This document shows, in pieces, positions 1 to 12,192 of a stretch of DNA of 64,000 bases. The notes under the pieces were generated by a model. That model was not told the DNA's origin, did not search any database, and was given only the letters and a program-made list of their open reading frames with translations. The stretch spans positions 666,133 to 730,132 of the forward strand of contig CADCXA010000009.1 in NCBI GenBank assembly GCA_902806565.1. The letters run 5' to 3'. Origin of the DNA: Hypoxylon rubiginosum. Lineage: Eukaryota > Ascomycota > Sordariomycetes > Xylariales > Hypoxylaceae. Numbering within the stretch: position 1 is the first letter of the stretch; each line of letters begins with the position of its first letter. A program made the translations under genes and the position numbers.

Positions 1-2
1 AT

Positions 3-149
3 CTGTACAACGTCGACGTCGACGGTGATACACCAATCCAGATAGCTTCGACTCGCGGCCACTCAGAGGTGGCCATTGTGTTCGACGAAGCACAAGCTGA
101 GCAAGATCGCCTAGCACGAGAACTAGATACTGAACCAGCAGCAAAATAA
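3..149 (+). CDS. Ankyrin-repeat protein, C-terminal end only (partial)
   Basis: The first frame of the window reads through 48 codons to TAA at 147-149. It contains an ankyrin-like helix-turn-helix: a D-G-D-T-P-I-Q-I-A motif followed by S-T-R-G-H-S-E-V-A-I-V, matching the repeat core G-x-T-P-L-x-x-A-x-x-x-G-H-x-x-V. A charged tail (AQAEQDRLARELD) ends the protein. The rest of the gene lies left of the window, so length and partner domains are unknown. Ankyrin repeats mediate protein-protein contacts, so no specific role can be given. Confidence 0.6.
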   Translation: MYNVDVDGDTPIQIASTRGHSEVAIVFDEAQAEQDRLARELDTEPAAK

Positions 150-1094
150 GCGAATAAGCATCCAGAAGAAGGGCAAATTTCGAGTTTTGAACCCATCTCT
201 TATGTAACACGAAGTATACGATAGGCGTGTGAAAGGATTTGTTTTATTATGGATATGTGGATAAGCTGGAGGTGGTCTGATCTGATCTACATACCGCTTA
301 CACCGTCTGCCTTGCTGAGGGTCTAGGACTTTTTGCATATCGAAACAGCGAAGGAATAATGGCTGTTTTTATTAGATCTTTTTGGTTATGTCGCTTTCGC
401 TTTTCCTATTTTGATGTCAACACTCAGGACCTGGTCACAGGAGCTGTCTCTGATTCGACGTCTATTCGAGAGCTGCAGTGCTTTTATTACCGGATCCATG
501 TTTCAACCTCCACTATGCATCTTACTCCATGGGAAAAATGTGGCAGCCTATTACCACACAGGCAGACAGGCCACACACCAAACACTGTCTAATCCCCCAT
601 AAGCGTTACGTAGTATTCCAATTATAGGATCCATGAGCCTCAGCAACGCCAAGCTATTACCAGTACTATAACGCTCGGCACGGTATTATAGTATCGTTTC
701 GGTACTGGTTCCGCTGGGGCTGCTGACGGTTGGTAGGGCTGGTAGCTGTCGTTTAGGCTGGTCTTGTTGGTCCTACGGGTCGGCAAGATACCTAGCGAGT
801 ACTTCACCGCAAATCCTTTGAACCCCTTCATCGCCATGCGCAGCCACGATATTTCATTCCCCGATAGAGACGGGCATTTGTAGGGAATGTCTAGGAGTCG
901 CAGCTCGCAGGCTCGGTACGGGTCCTGGGACCTGTGTAGCCGTTTTCTTTATGTAGACTGCCATGGCCACCCGATCCTCGTCTGCTGACGGCCTTCGAGA
1001 TGTTAACCGAAATGCTCGACTCTGTCCTAAGGTGAGGGCAAGTTGCTGTCTCGATCGTACCGTTCGCGTTAGGTAACACGCGAGATTGTCGAAG
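150..1094. other. Intergenic / 5' region of the ABC transporter gene
   Basis: No convincing coding region is seen. The short open frames here have no family features. A signal-peptide exon for the following ABC transporter would be expected in this stretch, but none was found. An in-frame TAA at 1074-1076 precedes the first usable ATG (1095). Confidence 0.5.
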
Positions 1095-4000
1095 ATGACG
1101 AACCAGCTTACCCAGAATTACCTCGCCATCCCCCAGGACCCTTTCTTGCCACAAGACGTATCTCAGGGACCCGTCTTCCTCGACACGCAAGCCTGTCTCT
1201 GCGGCCTGCGAGGACCCCGAGACTTGAACAGCAATGACCCATCATGGCAATGCATCGGAAATCAAACGCAGGGTGTCTACTCGGTGACAACTGGGAAATG
1301 GTTCAACAGTGTGGGCAAAGGCAGCAAGGAAAAACTACCTATGTGGGACAACACGAGCGGTATCGACACCAGCAGAGCTTTGATGTATAAAACCCAAAAC
1401 GACTCTTTTGTTGACGCTTCCTTGAGCGAACTCACGGTCTGGGATCGAGCGTGCACTGGCATAAACCAGACATCGTTCTCAACATCGTATTACGGAGCTA
1501 CCATAGCGCTCCAGCGAAACGAGACCCCCGTCGACGCCGCCCCTTGCTGGCGGCCCGGGGCGATACCGATACAGATCCAGGACGACTTCAGCTGGACTAC
1601 GAACGGATGCAGCGAGGGTTTTCTATGTAAGAAGTAACCCGTTAGGTCCCGAGCCGTAAGTGATGCTGATAATCAAGATAGGTGCCAATAACACGGTGAA
1701 CTCGCTGCCACAATTCTGTCCACCTATTACGGACTGCCAGATAGCAAGACTTGCAGGCTTTACCTGCTCATTCCAAGGTAGAAACATCGGAATGGGTCCC
1801 TTTGAGCCCGTTGTCTGTCAGCAGGGCTACTACTGCCCGACCGCATCTGAAGGCAGAGAAACGTTTATCTGCCCAGAAGGCACGTATTGTCAACCTGGCG
1901 CACCAACACCTACTCCATGCAGCTTCGGAAGCCGATGCCCGGAAGGGTCAACCTTCGAGACGTTCCTGATTCCCATCGTCGTCCTTCTCATCACCGACGT
2001 TCTCCTCGCTGTCGGGCTTCTCTGGTACCTCCTCCGCAGGCGCTTCTTGCAGAGTCGCGAGAAACACTCGAATGGTATCAAGAGGCAAAACACATTCGCA
2101 AGGGGTAATTCAGGCTACAAGGAAATCCCCAACGAGACGGACCACGAGATATTACCGATGCAAGCTACCTACATGCCATCACCAGACGGGTGGGTGGGCT
2201 TCGAAGCCGCCCTAGAATACCCGAGTCCTCAGAGTTCCACGCTGGACTTCACCGAAAGCGGCTTCTCGCCCCAACTCAGGGCGTTTATCGAATCGATGCG
2301 CAAAGCAACCGAGGGCGCGCGCTTCGGGTTGTCGTTCGCGTATTCCGACCTCAGCTTCCAGCCCAAAGGCAGCGCGAAGCCCATTCTCCAAAACGTCACG
2401 GGGTCCATCGATCGCGGCTCTCTTACCGCGGTCATGGGCGGCTCCGGCGCGGGCAAGAGCACGTTTGTCAACGTGCTCATGGGCAAAATCACGAACACGG
2501 GCGGCTCGGTCATGATCAATAATATACCTGGGAAGATTAAGAAATATAAGAAATTCATTGGTTACGTGCCGCAGGACGACATCGTTCTGCCGGAGTTAAC
2601 GGTATACGAGAACATTCTTCATTCAGCAAGGGTACGTTTGCCCCGGGCTTGGTCAGACACCGACATACAGGCACACGTCAATTCAGTCATCGACTGCTTA
2701 GAGTTGTCGCATGTACGCAACTCTTTAGTTGGCAGCGTGGGAAGGCCCGTGATCAGCGGTGGCCAGAGAAAACGGGTGAGCATCGGAATGGAGCTCGCCG
2801 CGGCTCCCATGGCCATCTTCCTCGACGAGCCGACCAGCGGCCTCGACGCCACCGCCGCGTCGTCCATCATGCGGACGCTCAAGGCGATCGCGCGCCTCGG
2901 CATCTCCGTCATCGTCATCATCCACCAGCCGCGGATGGAGATCTTCGAGATGCTCGACGACCTGATCCTGCTGGCGAGCGGCCAGATCCTGTACGAGGGA
3001 CCGGAAGCCGGCGTCCAGGACTTCTTCGAGGACGTCGGGTTCGCGTTCCCCGCGCACGGCAACTACGGCGACGTCGTGACGGACATCATCACGGGCAACG
3101 GCCGCGCGTACAAGCGGACGGGCGACATCTCCAAGGACTCGCTCATCGCCCACTGGGCCCAGTCCCGCCAGAACGCGTCCATCCGCGAGAAGCACGCCTC
3201 GCTGCGGTCCTCGCGCTCGTCCGTCGCCGAGAACAACTCGAAGCACCGCGAGCTGCTGCGGAAGCGGGGCGCGCCGCACTGGAAGCAGTTCTGGCTCTGC
3301 CTCCGGCGCGCCATGCTGCAGCAGTGGCGCGCCAAGTCGTCCTTCGCCTTCGAGATGATCCTGGCGTCGATAGCGGGATTGCTCCTGGGCCTGGCCGAGA
3401 ATTCGAAGAAGGGGGTGCTCTTTACTGGGTGAGTTCTCTCTTCCTCCCTCCTATAATTAGTTTCGAGAGCCCTCGAATATCTTTTTAAAGTTATAAGTTA
3501 CTGACTCACGTTGTTTTATAGTATTTACAATGCACCGTACGACGTGCTGTCGCTTGCTACGGACACCAGATCCGTACCGGAACTAGCGCTCCTGACAGCC
3601 ATCGCCATCGGCCTCGTGTCGGCGGCGCCCGGCGTGCGGGTCTTCTCGGAGGAGATGCTGCTGTACCGACGCGAGGCCGAGGCGGGCCACTCGCGCATCG
3701 CCTACTTCCTCGCCAAGAACGCGTGCGTGATCCCGCGCATCGTGCTCGGCTGCATGCACTTCACGACGCTGGTGCTGCTGCTGGCCGTGCCCATCATCCC
3801 GTGGGGCACGGCCTTCTTCGCCAACCTCGTCTACTTCTACTGCATCTACGGCCTGGCCAGCTGCGTGAGCATGATCGTCCGGCGCGAGGACGCGCCGCTG
3901 TTCGCGACCATGATCGCGCTCATCGTGGGCATCCTGTCGGGCGCCGCGCCGCCGCTCGCCAGCGTCCAGGACTGGCACATGGAGTGGCTGTGGCGCGCGT

Positions 4001-4209
4001 CGCCCGGCACCTGGCTCGCCGAGCTGTACTTCGGGCAGCTGGTCGAGCCGTTCCGGTACCTTTACAATGTCGACCTGACGGCGAAGGCGGTCGGCTTCCA
4101 CCTGGACTGGCATTACCGGAACATATTGTTTTTATTCATCATCGGAACCATTTATCGGGTCCTCGCATATATTGGCTTGCTCGCGGGGAATCGCATGCGC
4201 CTGAGATAG
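1095..4209 (+). CDS. ABCG-type half ABC transporter with cysteine-rich extracellular N-terminus
   Basis: Three exons: 1095-1626, 1682-3428, 3522-4209 (988 aa from Met at 1095; introns 55 and 93 bp, phases 1 and 2). It resembles the fungal/plant WBC subgroup: a long Cys-rich extracellular region (CQQGYYCPT, CPEGTYCQPG and CSFGSRCPEGS around residues 210-265), one membrane span near 270-297, a nucleotide-binding domain, then the main membrane domain to the end. The NBD shows Walker A GGSGAGKST (430-438), signature ISGGQRKR (from 535), and Walker B AIFLDEP followed by TSGLD (about 555-565). Half-transporters of this kind work as dimers in the plasma membrane and export lipids or hydrophobic compounds; the substrate here is unknown. 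No signal peptide is present at the chosen start, so an upstream exon may be missing. Downstream on the same strand is an amine oxidase. Confidence 0.92.
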
Positions 4210-4896
4210 AACTGTGGATATTATTGTATATTATAGCATCATAGATATAAACCTTTGCATCAAAAAGGGGTAGAGTGGCATGGCATGGCATGGCATGACA
4301 TAGCATGGATATCAATGGGAAATGAGATATCAAAGGTTGGCAAGGCTCACCAGCTCATGTACTTTATTCTAGCCAACATATATATAAAATTTAACAAGGC
4401 TCAAAATAATATGCAATTTAACAAGTGAGTCTTCTCATTACAAGTCTAATTCGGTTATTATACCTAGGACTACCTAGTTGTGGCGTTCGGGCCTATACTA
4501 GACCTACCTACCTGAGCTTAGGAGCTGAATGTCACGATGATAGCCGAATGCTAGGTAGCGCTCTAGCTCTACCGCTTGTTCGCTCGCCGTCTCCGAGCGC
4601 CGGGTCGGTCTCCTCCGTCCACCTCTACACGTACGAACACAATCTGCCTTGCAAGCTGCCTCGGTGACATGATTCCTCATACTCAACACCCGCTTTCAAG
4701 ATAGGCAATTTTTATTACGTTTGGGTACTGAGCGAAATAAGTATAAAGCTATCATGAATGGTTTAATGTGCGCTCACCCATTTCATCAGGCATTAAATAC
4801 GCTCTGCGAAATTCATTCAAATACCACCACCATCCGAGACTTATAGCTACCTACCTAGCATATAGGCAACTGCAACTAATACTGTTGTTATAAGAC
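4210..4896. other. Intergenic between ABC transporter and amine oxidase
   Basis: No gene is seen. It holds a 5-bp microsatellite (TGGCA, 4276-4308, the last units degenerate) and copies of the CCTACCTAGG-type motif near 4464, 4503 and 4850. It should contain the terminator of the ABC gene and the promoter of the amine oxidase. Confidence 0.6.
4276..4308 (+). repeat. TGGCA pentanucleotide microsatellite
   Basis: About six tandem units of TGGCA, the last ones degenerate (TGACA, TAGCA). Confidence 0.8.
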
Positions 4897-6580
4897 ATGA
4901 CTACAACCAACCAACAAAGACCTCATGTGGGAATCGTAGGTGCAGGCATCTCCGGCCTTCGGTGCGCAGATGTTCTGCTGTCTCATGGTTTCAGAGTAAC
5001 GATACTCGAAGCTAGGAGCAGAATTGGGGGGAGAGTGAGTAAAGCCTATCCTATCCACTCATGTGCATGCTAATGCGTTAGTAGATTTGCCAATCCGAGG
5101 AGTTAGGCTACACAGTTGACATGTAATTCAGCCTGGCAATCTAAATGCGTCGAAAGGAAAAAGACAGTCGCTGAGATATAGGTATTCATATGTAGTGGCC
5201 CAAACTGGATCCATACTTGGGATAGCGGCGCCGTGCATCCGATTATGAAACTCGCGGCCGAGACAGAGACACCTCTACACCACTGGAACGAGAAGCAGCT
5301 CATTTACGACTCAGCCGGCAATAAGCTGCCAGATGACAAAACCAACAGACTCTCTACTCTCCTATGGGAGATCATCGAAAAGGCCTTCAAGACCAGCGCG
5401 GCAGCCCAGGAGAAGGATGGCGGAAAGAGCATTCCCTCGGGAGAGTCACTGTACGATTTCATCAGCAAAAGTGCGGCAGAGGAGCTGCAGGATGAAGAAG
5501 AGCGACGGATTCTTGTCCAAATGAGCGAGATGTGGGGAGCCTACGTTGGCGAACCCGTCTGGAAACAGAGTCTGCGATTCGCGTGGATGGAGGAATGCTG
5601 CGGAGGCGGTAAGGCCGCCTGAAGAAAAAGGGGCGAGACGACAGATAATCGCTAACAAAACACTAGAGGAGGTCTTCGTAGAATCGAATTACTCCGCGAT
5701 TCTAGACAGCATCTCCAAGCCCGCCCGTGAACGGGCTGAGATCGTACTCAACACTAAGGTCAATTCGATCCATGCTCCATCTCGCGATAAGCTTACGGAG
5801 CAGAGCGTAACGCTAAGAACAGAAGACGGAAAGGAGTACACGTTCGACCAAGTAGTCATGTCGACGCCGCTGGGATGGCTCCAGAAGAACCTGGACTGCT
5901 TCCAGCCCGCCCTGCCACCGAGGCTGACGTCCGCCATCCACAGCCTAAAGCTGTCGCAGCTCGAGAAGGTCTACATTACCTTCCCGCGCGCGTTCTGGAT
6001 CTCGGACCGGACGGCGGACTCGTTCCCTGCGTACACGAACTGGCTCGCGCCGTCGTACGCGGCGGACACGAACCCGCGGGGCTGGCCCCAGGAGATCTGG
6101 AACCTGGCCTCGTTCGCGGTGCCCCACGACCGTCCCACGATCCTGTTCTACCTGTACGGCGACTGCTCGCGGCACGTCGTCGACGCCATCCACGGCAAGT
6201 CCCGCGCCGACCGTTTCGCGTTCCTGCGCGCCTTCTTCCGTCCGTACTACTCGCGGCTGCCGGGCTTCGACGACGCGACGTGCGAGCCGAAAGCCATCCT
6301 GGCCACCGAGTGGCTCCGGGACGACCTGTGCGGGAACGCGAGCTACTGCAACTTCCAGGTCGGCGTCGAGGCCGCCGACCAGGACATCCTGGCCCTCCGG
6401 ACCGGCTGCGGCGACCGCGGGCTACGGTTCTGCGGCGAGCACGCGGCGCCGTTCGAGGAGTGCGGGACCGTGGCCGGCGCGTACCTGTCGGGGCAGTCGG
6501 CCGGCGAGAAGCTCGTCGCGCTGTACGGCGGCGGCGGTGGAGCCGCGGTTACGGAGGGAGAGGCGAACGGTGGCCCTTAG
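4897..6580 (+). CDS. FAD-dependent amine oxidase (polyamine/monoamine oxidase family)
   Basis: Four exons: 4897-5034, 5085-5122, 5196-5608, 5667-6580. They sum to 1503 nt (500 aa); introns are 50, 73 and 58 bp with matching phases. The N-terminus has the Rossmann dinucleotide-binding motif GAGISG (residues 15-20) and ends exon 1 with the IGGR motif. Exons 2-3 join to give DIGPNWIH, the conserved substrate/FAD segment of plant and fungal polyamine oxidases. Near the C-terminus a CGEH motif (about 451-455) and the following [15 protein letters not shown] are the FAD-contacting end of the fold. The enzyme should oxidise a primary or secondary amine to imine/aldehyde with H2O2 release. No signal peptide is visible, so it is probably intracellular; the substrate cannot be told. 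Exon 4 becomes strongly GC-rich after about 5880. Confidence 0.9.
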
Positions 6581-6734
6581 TTAGTTACCTAGGGAGTTGC
6601 TGAATGATTTAACGACGCATATGATATTGCTCAGTATGGGGGTATCTATCTACATATATCTATAGGAAAGGAATGAGAAATCCTGACTACTCCAATTGCT
6701 CTTCATCTATGGTACTCGTGCTCCTGTTGTTTCC

Positions 6735-9391
6735 CTACTTCCTATCAGCTAGAATATCATCCGCCGCCTTCTCGGCTAGCATGTAAATAGCCACCGCTGG
6801 AAACGTCCCGCTGCGTTATTTCGAGTCAGTAAACGCCGTTTTATTAAAAATTGACCGTGGGAGTGGTAGGTAATAGGTAACATCGATCGACGAGGATGTG
6901 CTTACGCAGAGGCAATACCTACGCCTCTACAAAGGTATAAAAAAAGGGAGAAGCAAAAAAGCAAGCTGAGATTTAGGTTGGTACTCACGGGATCTTAGGA
7001 AACGCCGACGCGTCCACGACCCTCAGCCCCTCCACGCCGCGGACGCGGAACTGCCCGTCCAGGACCGCCGTAGGGTCGTCGTCCGCCCCGATCGGGCACG
7101 TGCACGAGGCGTGGTGCCCCCACGCCTCGTCGCGCACCCACTGCTCGAGGTCCTCGTCGGACCGGACGTCCAGCGGCGGCCACACGCGCTCCAACCCCGC
7201 GCCCGGCTCCAGCGACACCGCGTCGTCAAAGACCCGGATGCCCCAGCGCATGCCCTCGACGGCCGCACGCAGGTCTTTGGCCGCGTCTGCTTGCTTTGCC
7301 GGATCGCCCTCGCCGAAGCTGTGGAACGCGATGCGCGGCGTGTCGCGCGGGTCCGCGCTCCGCAGGGTGACGGTCCCGATGTCGTTGCGCGAGTGCGCCT
7401 TCAGCACCAGCCACGTGAAGTAGTTCTTAGCCGACGGCGTGACGACCGTGCGCGACATACCCGGGAAATAACCCTGGAAGAGTCCCGGGACGCCGCCGAC
7501 CCAGAGGTCGTGGTCGGCCCCCGCCGTCGACGACCGCGCGAACAGGCCGACGGCGATGCCGTTGGTCGCGTACGGCCCGTGCTCCAACGGGTCGATGTTA
7601 GGTCGCGCCCACGAAGCGTAGCACGGGTCGCCGGGCGTCGTGATGAACGTGCAGTCCCCGAACAGCGTGAAGTTGTTCGGGGCGGCCGCCGACACCCCGA
7701 CCTCGTACCGGTCCTGCAGGTTGCCGCCGACGCCCGGCAGGTCTTTGATAATGGGGATGCCGAGTGCGGCCAGCTCGGCTGCGGGGCCGACCCCGGAGAC
7801 TTTCAGGATCTGCGGCGTGTTGAAGGCGCCGCCGGCCACGACGACCTCGCGCGTCGCGGTCACGGAGCCGGGCACGCCCGAACGTCCTGCGGCGCTGGCG
7901 CGCGGGTCGGCACGGTACAGCGATTCTCCGTACAGGTAGTCGATGCCGGTGGCCCGGGGCTTTTTGTGTTTCGAAGAGGCGGTGTCGAAGTTGACCTTGG
8001 TTACGAGCGTGTGCAGGGCGACGTCCAGGGGGTACCTTTTGGAGCCGTCGGCGTTACGGGCCGTGGCGATCTCGTACACCCAGTTCCGCGGCGAGGAGCG
8101 CTTCCAGTCGGGGGAACTGATGGATAGGGGGATCCGGCAGAGCGCGTCGGTGCTGTCGCGGTCGGGGGCGTCGTTGTTGATGTCGTACTCGAATAGCTAG
8201 CGACTGGGTTAGTCCATATAATACGTATGGGTGTTGGAGGGAAAATAAAGGGTTGGATAAGATGTACGCACTTTTGCGATTCCATCTGCGAGCTGTACTG
8301 TGTAGTTTGACGGCAGTATCTAAGCGGTTGAAAATATTAGTCTCCTAGTACTAGAACCCCTTTTCCAATCTAGGTTAGGTATACACTCACCTTGTCTGCA
8401 AAACTATTCATCCCATCAACGAATTTACGCGTGGTATTCAGGATGCCATCTGTCTGGATTCCCATTGCAGACGCGGCAGAGAGAAAGATAGACACCATCT
8501 TCAAGTCCCGCGTGTATAGCGCAAGGGGCTCTATAGTGGTCGACAACCACCCATTGAATCCATGTGCTTTCGTGACGTCCTCTCTCAAAGATAGGTACTG
8601 ATTCTTTTCCAGTTTCTTAAAATACCCCTTCATGTTCTCGGCGTCCCAATTGTTGTCGCCGGTCAGCTCCTTGATATGGTTCCAGTCGTTCTTCGCCGGT
8701 GCAACAGACACCAGAGCTAGATGCTCCGTGCAGCCTCCTAAGCCCCCTACGCGAGGGTAGTAGTTTCCAAGCATCTCCGAGCCTTCGGGGGGATTCACGC
8801 CGCTGTAATACTCACCATCTGGCGTAAGGTACGTCAGCTTCCTGTCTCGCTTCGTCTGCGTATCGTTATCGTAGTGCCGCACGAAGTAGCCCCAGCTAAG
8901 CTCGTTTCTCTCAGATGCCCCGATATAAAGGGACGGGACTTCGACCTCTCGTAACGTGCCATGGTCGCCTCCAGCGTCGACTAGGAGAACTGGGTTATGT
9001 TAAGTTAAGTTAGTCATTATCGTGTCCCGGAAATGCCAAGAGTTGGCCGATTTACGGCGTCTCTGGTAGGAAAAGGGGGGAGATGAAACGAGTAAGAGCG
9101 TATGCATACCACTATGGCCGGCGAGTGCTAAACGGGCAGCAAGGGGTGAACCCCCAGCACCTGAGCCGACTATTATGTATTCATAAGACTTCTTCGGTGG
9201 GGGTTTAGCTGGTAGCTGAGGTCCGTTCGGTGGGTAATCGTTCTGCTCGGGTACCCGAGGCACCGTTAAGTTTATATCGGCTCTGTGAATGTTAGGTTTG
9301 CTTGGGATCATGTATGATATTCTGTGACGAACTGTGCTTCTACGATAGAGGCGGCCGCACTAAGCAGCCAAAGAGTCTCCGTGAGCTTCAT
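6735..9391 (-). CDS. Secreted GMC oxidoreductase (FAD)
   Basis: Six exons on the minus strand: 9391-9333, 9282-9110, 8989-8391, 8319-8272, 8196-6989, 6810-6735. The total is 2163 nt (720 aa) with all phases consistent. Exon 1 encodes a clear signal peptide (MKLTETLWLLSAAASIVEA). The FAD motif GSGAGG lies at 59-64. The C-terminal catalytic segment has the conserved histidine in HHASCTCPIG (from 654), and VDASAFPKIPG leads into the short last exon, which ends AEKAADDILADRK. FPxIPG replaces the NP found in many family members, as in a large fungal clade. It likely oxidises an extracellular alcohol, sugar or aromatic substrate; the substrate is unknown. Intron 1 uses a non-consensus donor (GTTCGT), chosen because it restores frame with the signal peptide. 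Converges with the amine oxidase. Confidence 0.92.
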
Positions 9392-11369
9392 CTTGTCTTG
9401 ATGGTGAGTAACACTTGGAAAACTTCACGTACCGTTTCAAAGTGACCCGGTTTCTCAGCCCATTATATAATAGTTCCAGGAAGCAACTAGAACGACACAC
9501 TTGATAGGTGTTCGCCACGAAGTGGGAACCTCGAGTAGCACATATTGAGCCCCGAAGCCAAGGCCACGAGGTCCAGACTCGAAGGAAGAAGCCACGACTC
9601 CTACAGCTCGAAATAATAGCTCAGATGATGCGTGTCCGAGAGGAACATATTCATGGAAGAGTTTCACAACCTCCCATGGACCGCAGGTGGTGGCTATCAC
9701 GGGATGTTGTGTAAGGTAACTCAAAGAGGTAGTTGACGGCGAGCTGTCTAGTATACGTTCTATCACCGGCGCCATGGAGCTGGTATGCCCCTCATCACGA
9801 ATTTCCAATTCAGCCCATGGGTGTGCCTCAAGTTACATCCGGGAGCTGGGCATAGCAGCTGATAACGGTGCTCCTATCAAAACGCGATTTAGAGTATGTC
9901 CTTCCAATCGCTAGCACTCGCAGGACGCGACAGAGGATCGCGGGATTCCGTCTGATATCTTACCAAACTCGAGTGATATCCTCATGACTTAGTCGGCACA
10001 GCATATTCTTCTTCTAGCCACTTACCAGTTTCTTATCATATCATCAGTCGTGGCAGGGGATCAAGGCCCCCAACACAGCTGATTAAAATAAATTCTACCC
10101 TCCTACCCTCCACCTCGCGGACTGAAGACTGATGAGGGGTTTTACCATTGGGTAGCCCTATCAGCTATCTGGCACGTAGCAAGCTATTTTGATTCCCCGT
10201 GATGTAATTATATGTGTCGCGAGGCTGGCTTTCGGGCCAATGACCAAGAGTAGGCTGAAATCTCGGCGCATAGTAGGGTGCCTCTTCCGATCTCACAACC
10301 CGGTTGCGCGATTGCCGCATTTATAGAGACATCCGCGGCTCTGGTATACTACGAACTCGTGAGCGCCTATGGTGTAGAGGACCGCAAATATAGAAGGGCC
10401 TTGTAGTCTTGACAAGCATACTCCTTAATGCTAGGCTATACAGTACCTTCCTTATCAAGAATTACTAAAGAACCCCGACACTGGCTTGTAATCTCGTGGA
10501 CGATGTCTTAGACTCATTCAGAAACTAGGTCGTGGCGGCGTAAATATTGTAGGTATTTGATGTTTAAGACACCTGCTTCCATGACGGTTCATAATGTTAG
10601 ACCTACAGCTGACACTATCGTCTCCTAAGCCACGAGGCAGCGACGCAAGGAACTTTGTTAGTTATTTTTTAAGGTCGAAAGGTTTGAATATTGTATCAGC
10701 TACGTGAGGCTTCTCGCCTAATGATTCCGTAAGTGAACCTAGCGGGTGACTAGTTATTCCCAATCGTTTTGAAAGAGCCCAGACATAAGTTGGGTAAACA
10801 AACTGAAGGGGCGTATATACTAGCTATGATTAGACTAGCAAAATAGGAAACCGGTATTGTGTATAATACATTGTATTGCTGATGGTGTTGGTTGATCCGT
10901 ACCTAATTTGCAGTTGATGCCTCTAAGACTGGGTAGATTTAGAGGTTGTGAGATCTATGAATTTATGAACGGATACCGAACTTATGAGCGGTCGCAAGAA
11001 AAAAGAAGATCGGTCTTCGAGCTGGGTGTGAATTATAAGGGGTTTAGTATAGTGAGTATTTTAAAATATCTATGAATAGGTGACAGCGCAATTAAACCTG
11101 AACATGGCTTGCTTGAGAAATTGATCTAGATCATTAAAAATAAAGAGGCGGAAAATGGGAATATGAGTGTGTAGCTAGCTGATGGCGCTGAAATAGATCC
11201 TTAGACCTCTAGAACTCCGATGTAAGTAGGACGGGCTAGACTCGGCTCAACAGTTCACGAATTTAGTCAAAGTCGGGGGAAATGTAAGGAGGAAGTAAGG
11301 CTGATAAAAACATAGGACGTACATGAGATGATGAGAAGTTAAATTTAGAGTTCATACACATGGCTATTC

Positions 11370-11413
11370 CCGTCTTCCGTCTCCCGTCTCCCGTCTCCCG
11401 TCTCCCTTCTCCC
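11370..11413 (+). repeat. CCGTCTC heptanucleotide minisatellite
   Basis: About six tandem units of a 7-bp C/T-rich motif (CCGTCTT/CCGTCTC/CCTTCTC). Confidence 0.85.
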
Positions 11414-12173
11414 TGGCGAAAGTGGTTTGCCTCAAAGTTACCTAACACCGGTAGCTGGAGTCGTCGGGAAGGGATTTGATGTTCCGAACGGACCCTCCGA
11501 GACCAGCCTGCCGCTACCTAGGAGGTAGGCTGGTAGGTTAGCAGGTTAGGTGTCTGACTTGTTAGGAGGCGCCTAGGGGCTGAGCCTAGACTACATACGT
11601 AAGTCGTGTGAGGGTCGAATACGAGAAGCTCCTCGGCGCCATCGAATGCTTTGTGCCATCTCGAGATGTGGGCAGCTATCTACCTAGATAGGTCGGCAGT
11701 ATATTTCGCAAGAGGCCAAACAATACTTCGTAGTCTCGAGACAAACATATGCGCCGTGTCGTGTTGGTTCTTTGGCTCTATAATGGCAGGCAATAAGAGG
11801 CTGTGTTTCCAACTCCTAGATTCGTTTCGAAGTCGGCTACCCAAACGGCGCTCCTCCTGATGGAAGAGCAGCGAAGGGAATCATTGGATTCGTTGGCACG
11901 TTCGGAGTTTGTTTCAACTGTAGTGTCCGAGTGTCATACAAAACACCATCATAGGCAGGACGACTGCTCGGCCTCTTGCATGCATGATCTACGATGCGAT
12001 GCACGACCGATATCTTGTCGGCGGTGTAACTTTTCTGAAGTGGTTTAGGTTGAGCAAAAGATGCTGTGCCCAGGTACCAAGGTAAGCTATTGGACATCAT
12101 TAAACCAGTTGCTGACAGCATGTTGTCTTGGCTTAATGCATGGCATGGAAAATGATTGTTTAGGGGTATCGGT

Positions 12174-12192
12174 ATAGCCTATAGCCTATAGC
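12174..12192 (+). repeat. CTATAGC tandem repeat
   Basis: Three units of a 7-bp CTATAGC motif, followed by related CCTTAGG and GTAGCCTATA sequence. Confidence 0.6.

Noticed and set aside
2649..3488. Long alternative-frame and antisense open frames within the ABC transporter (also inside the amine oxidase, GMC and 34-kb GH16 genes)
   Set aside because: Arg/Pro/His-rich shadows caused by high GC at third codon positions; the other frame carries all family motifs.
9455..9808. 117-codon minus-strand frame upstream of the GMC gene
   Set aside because: No recognisable features; lies where the GMC promoter is expected.
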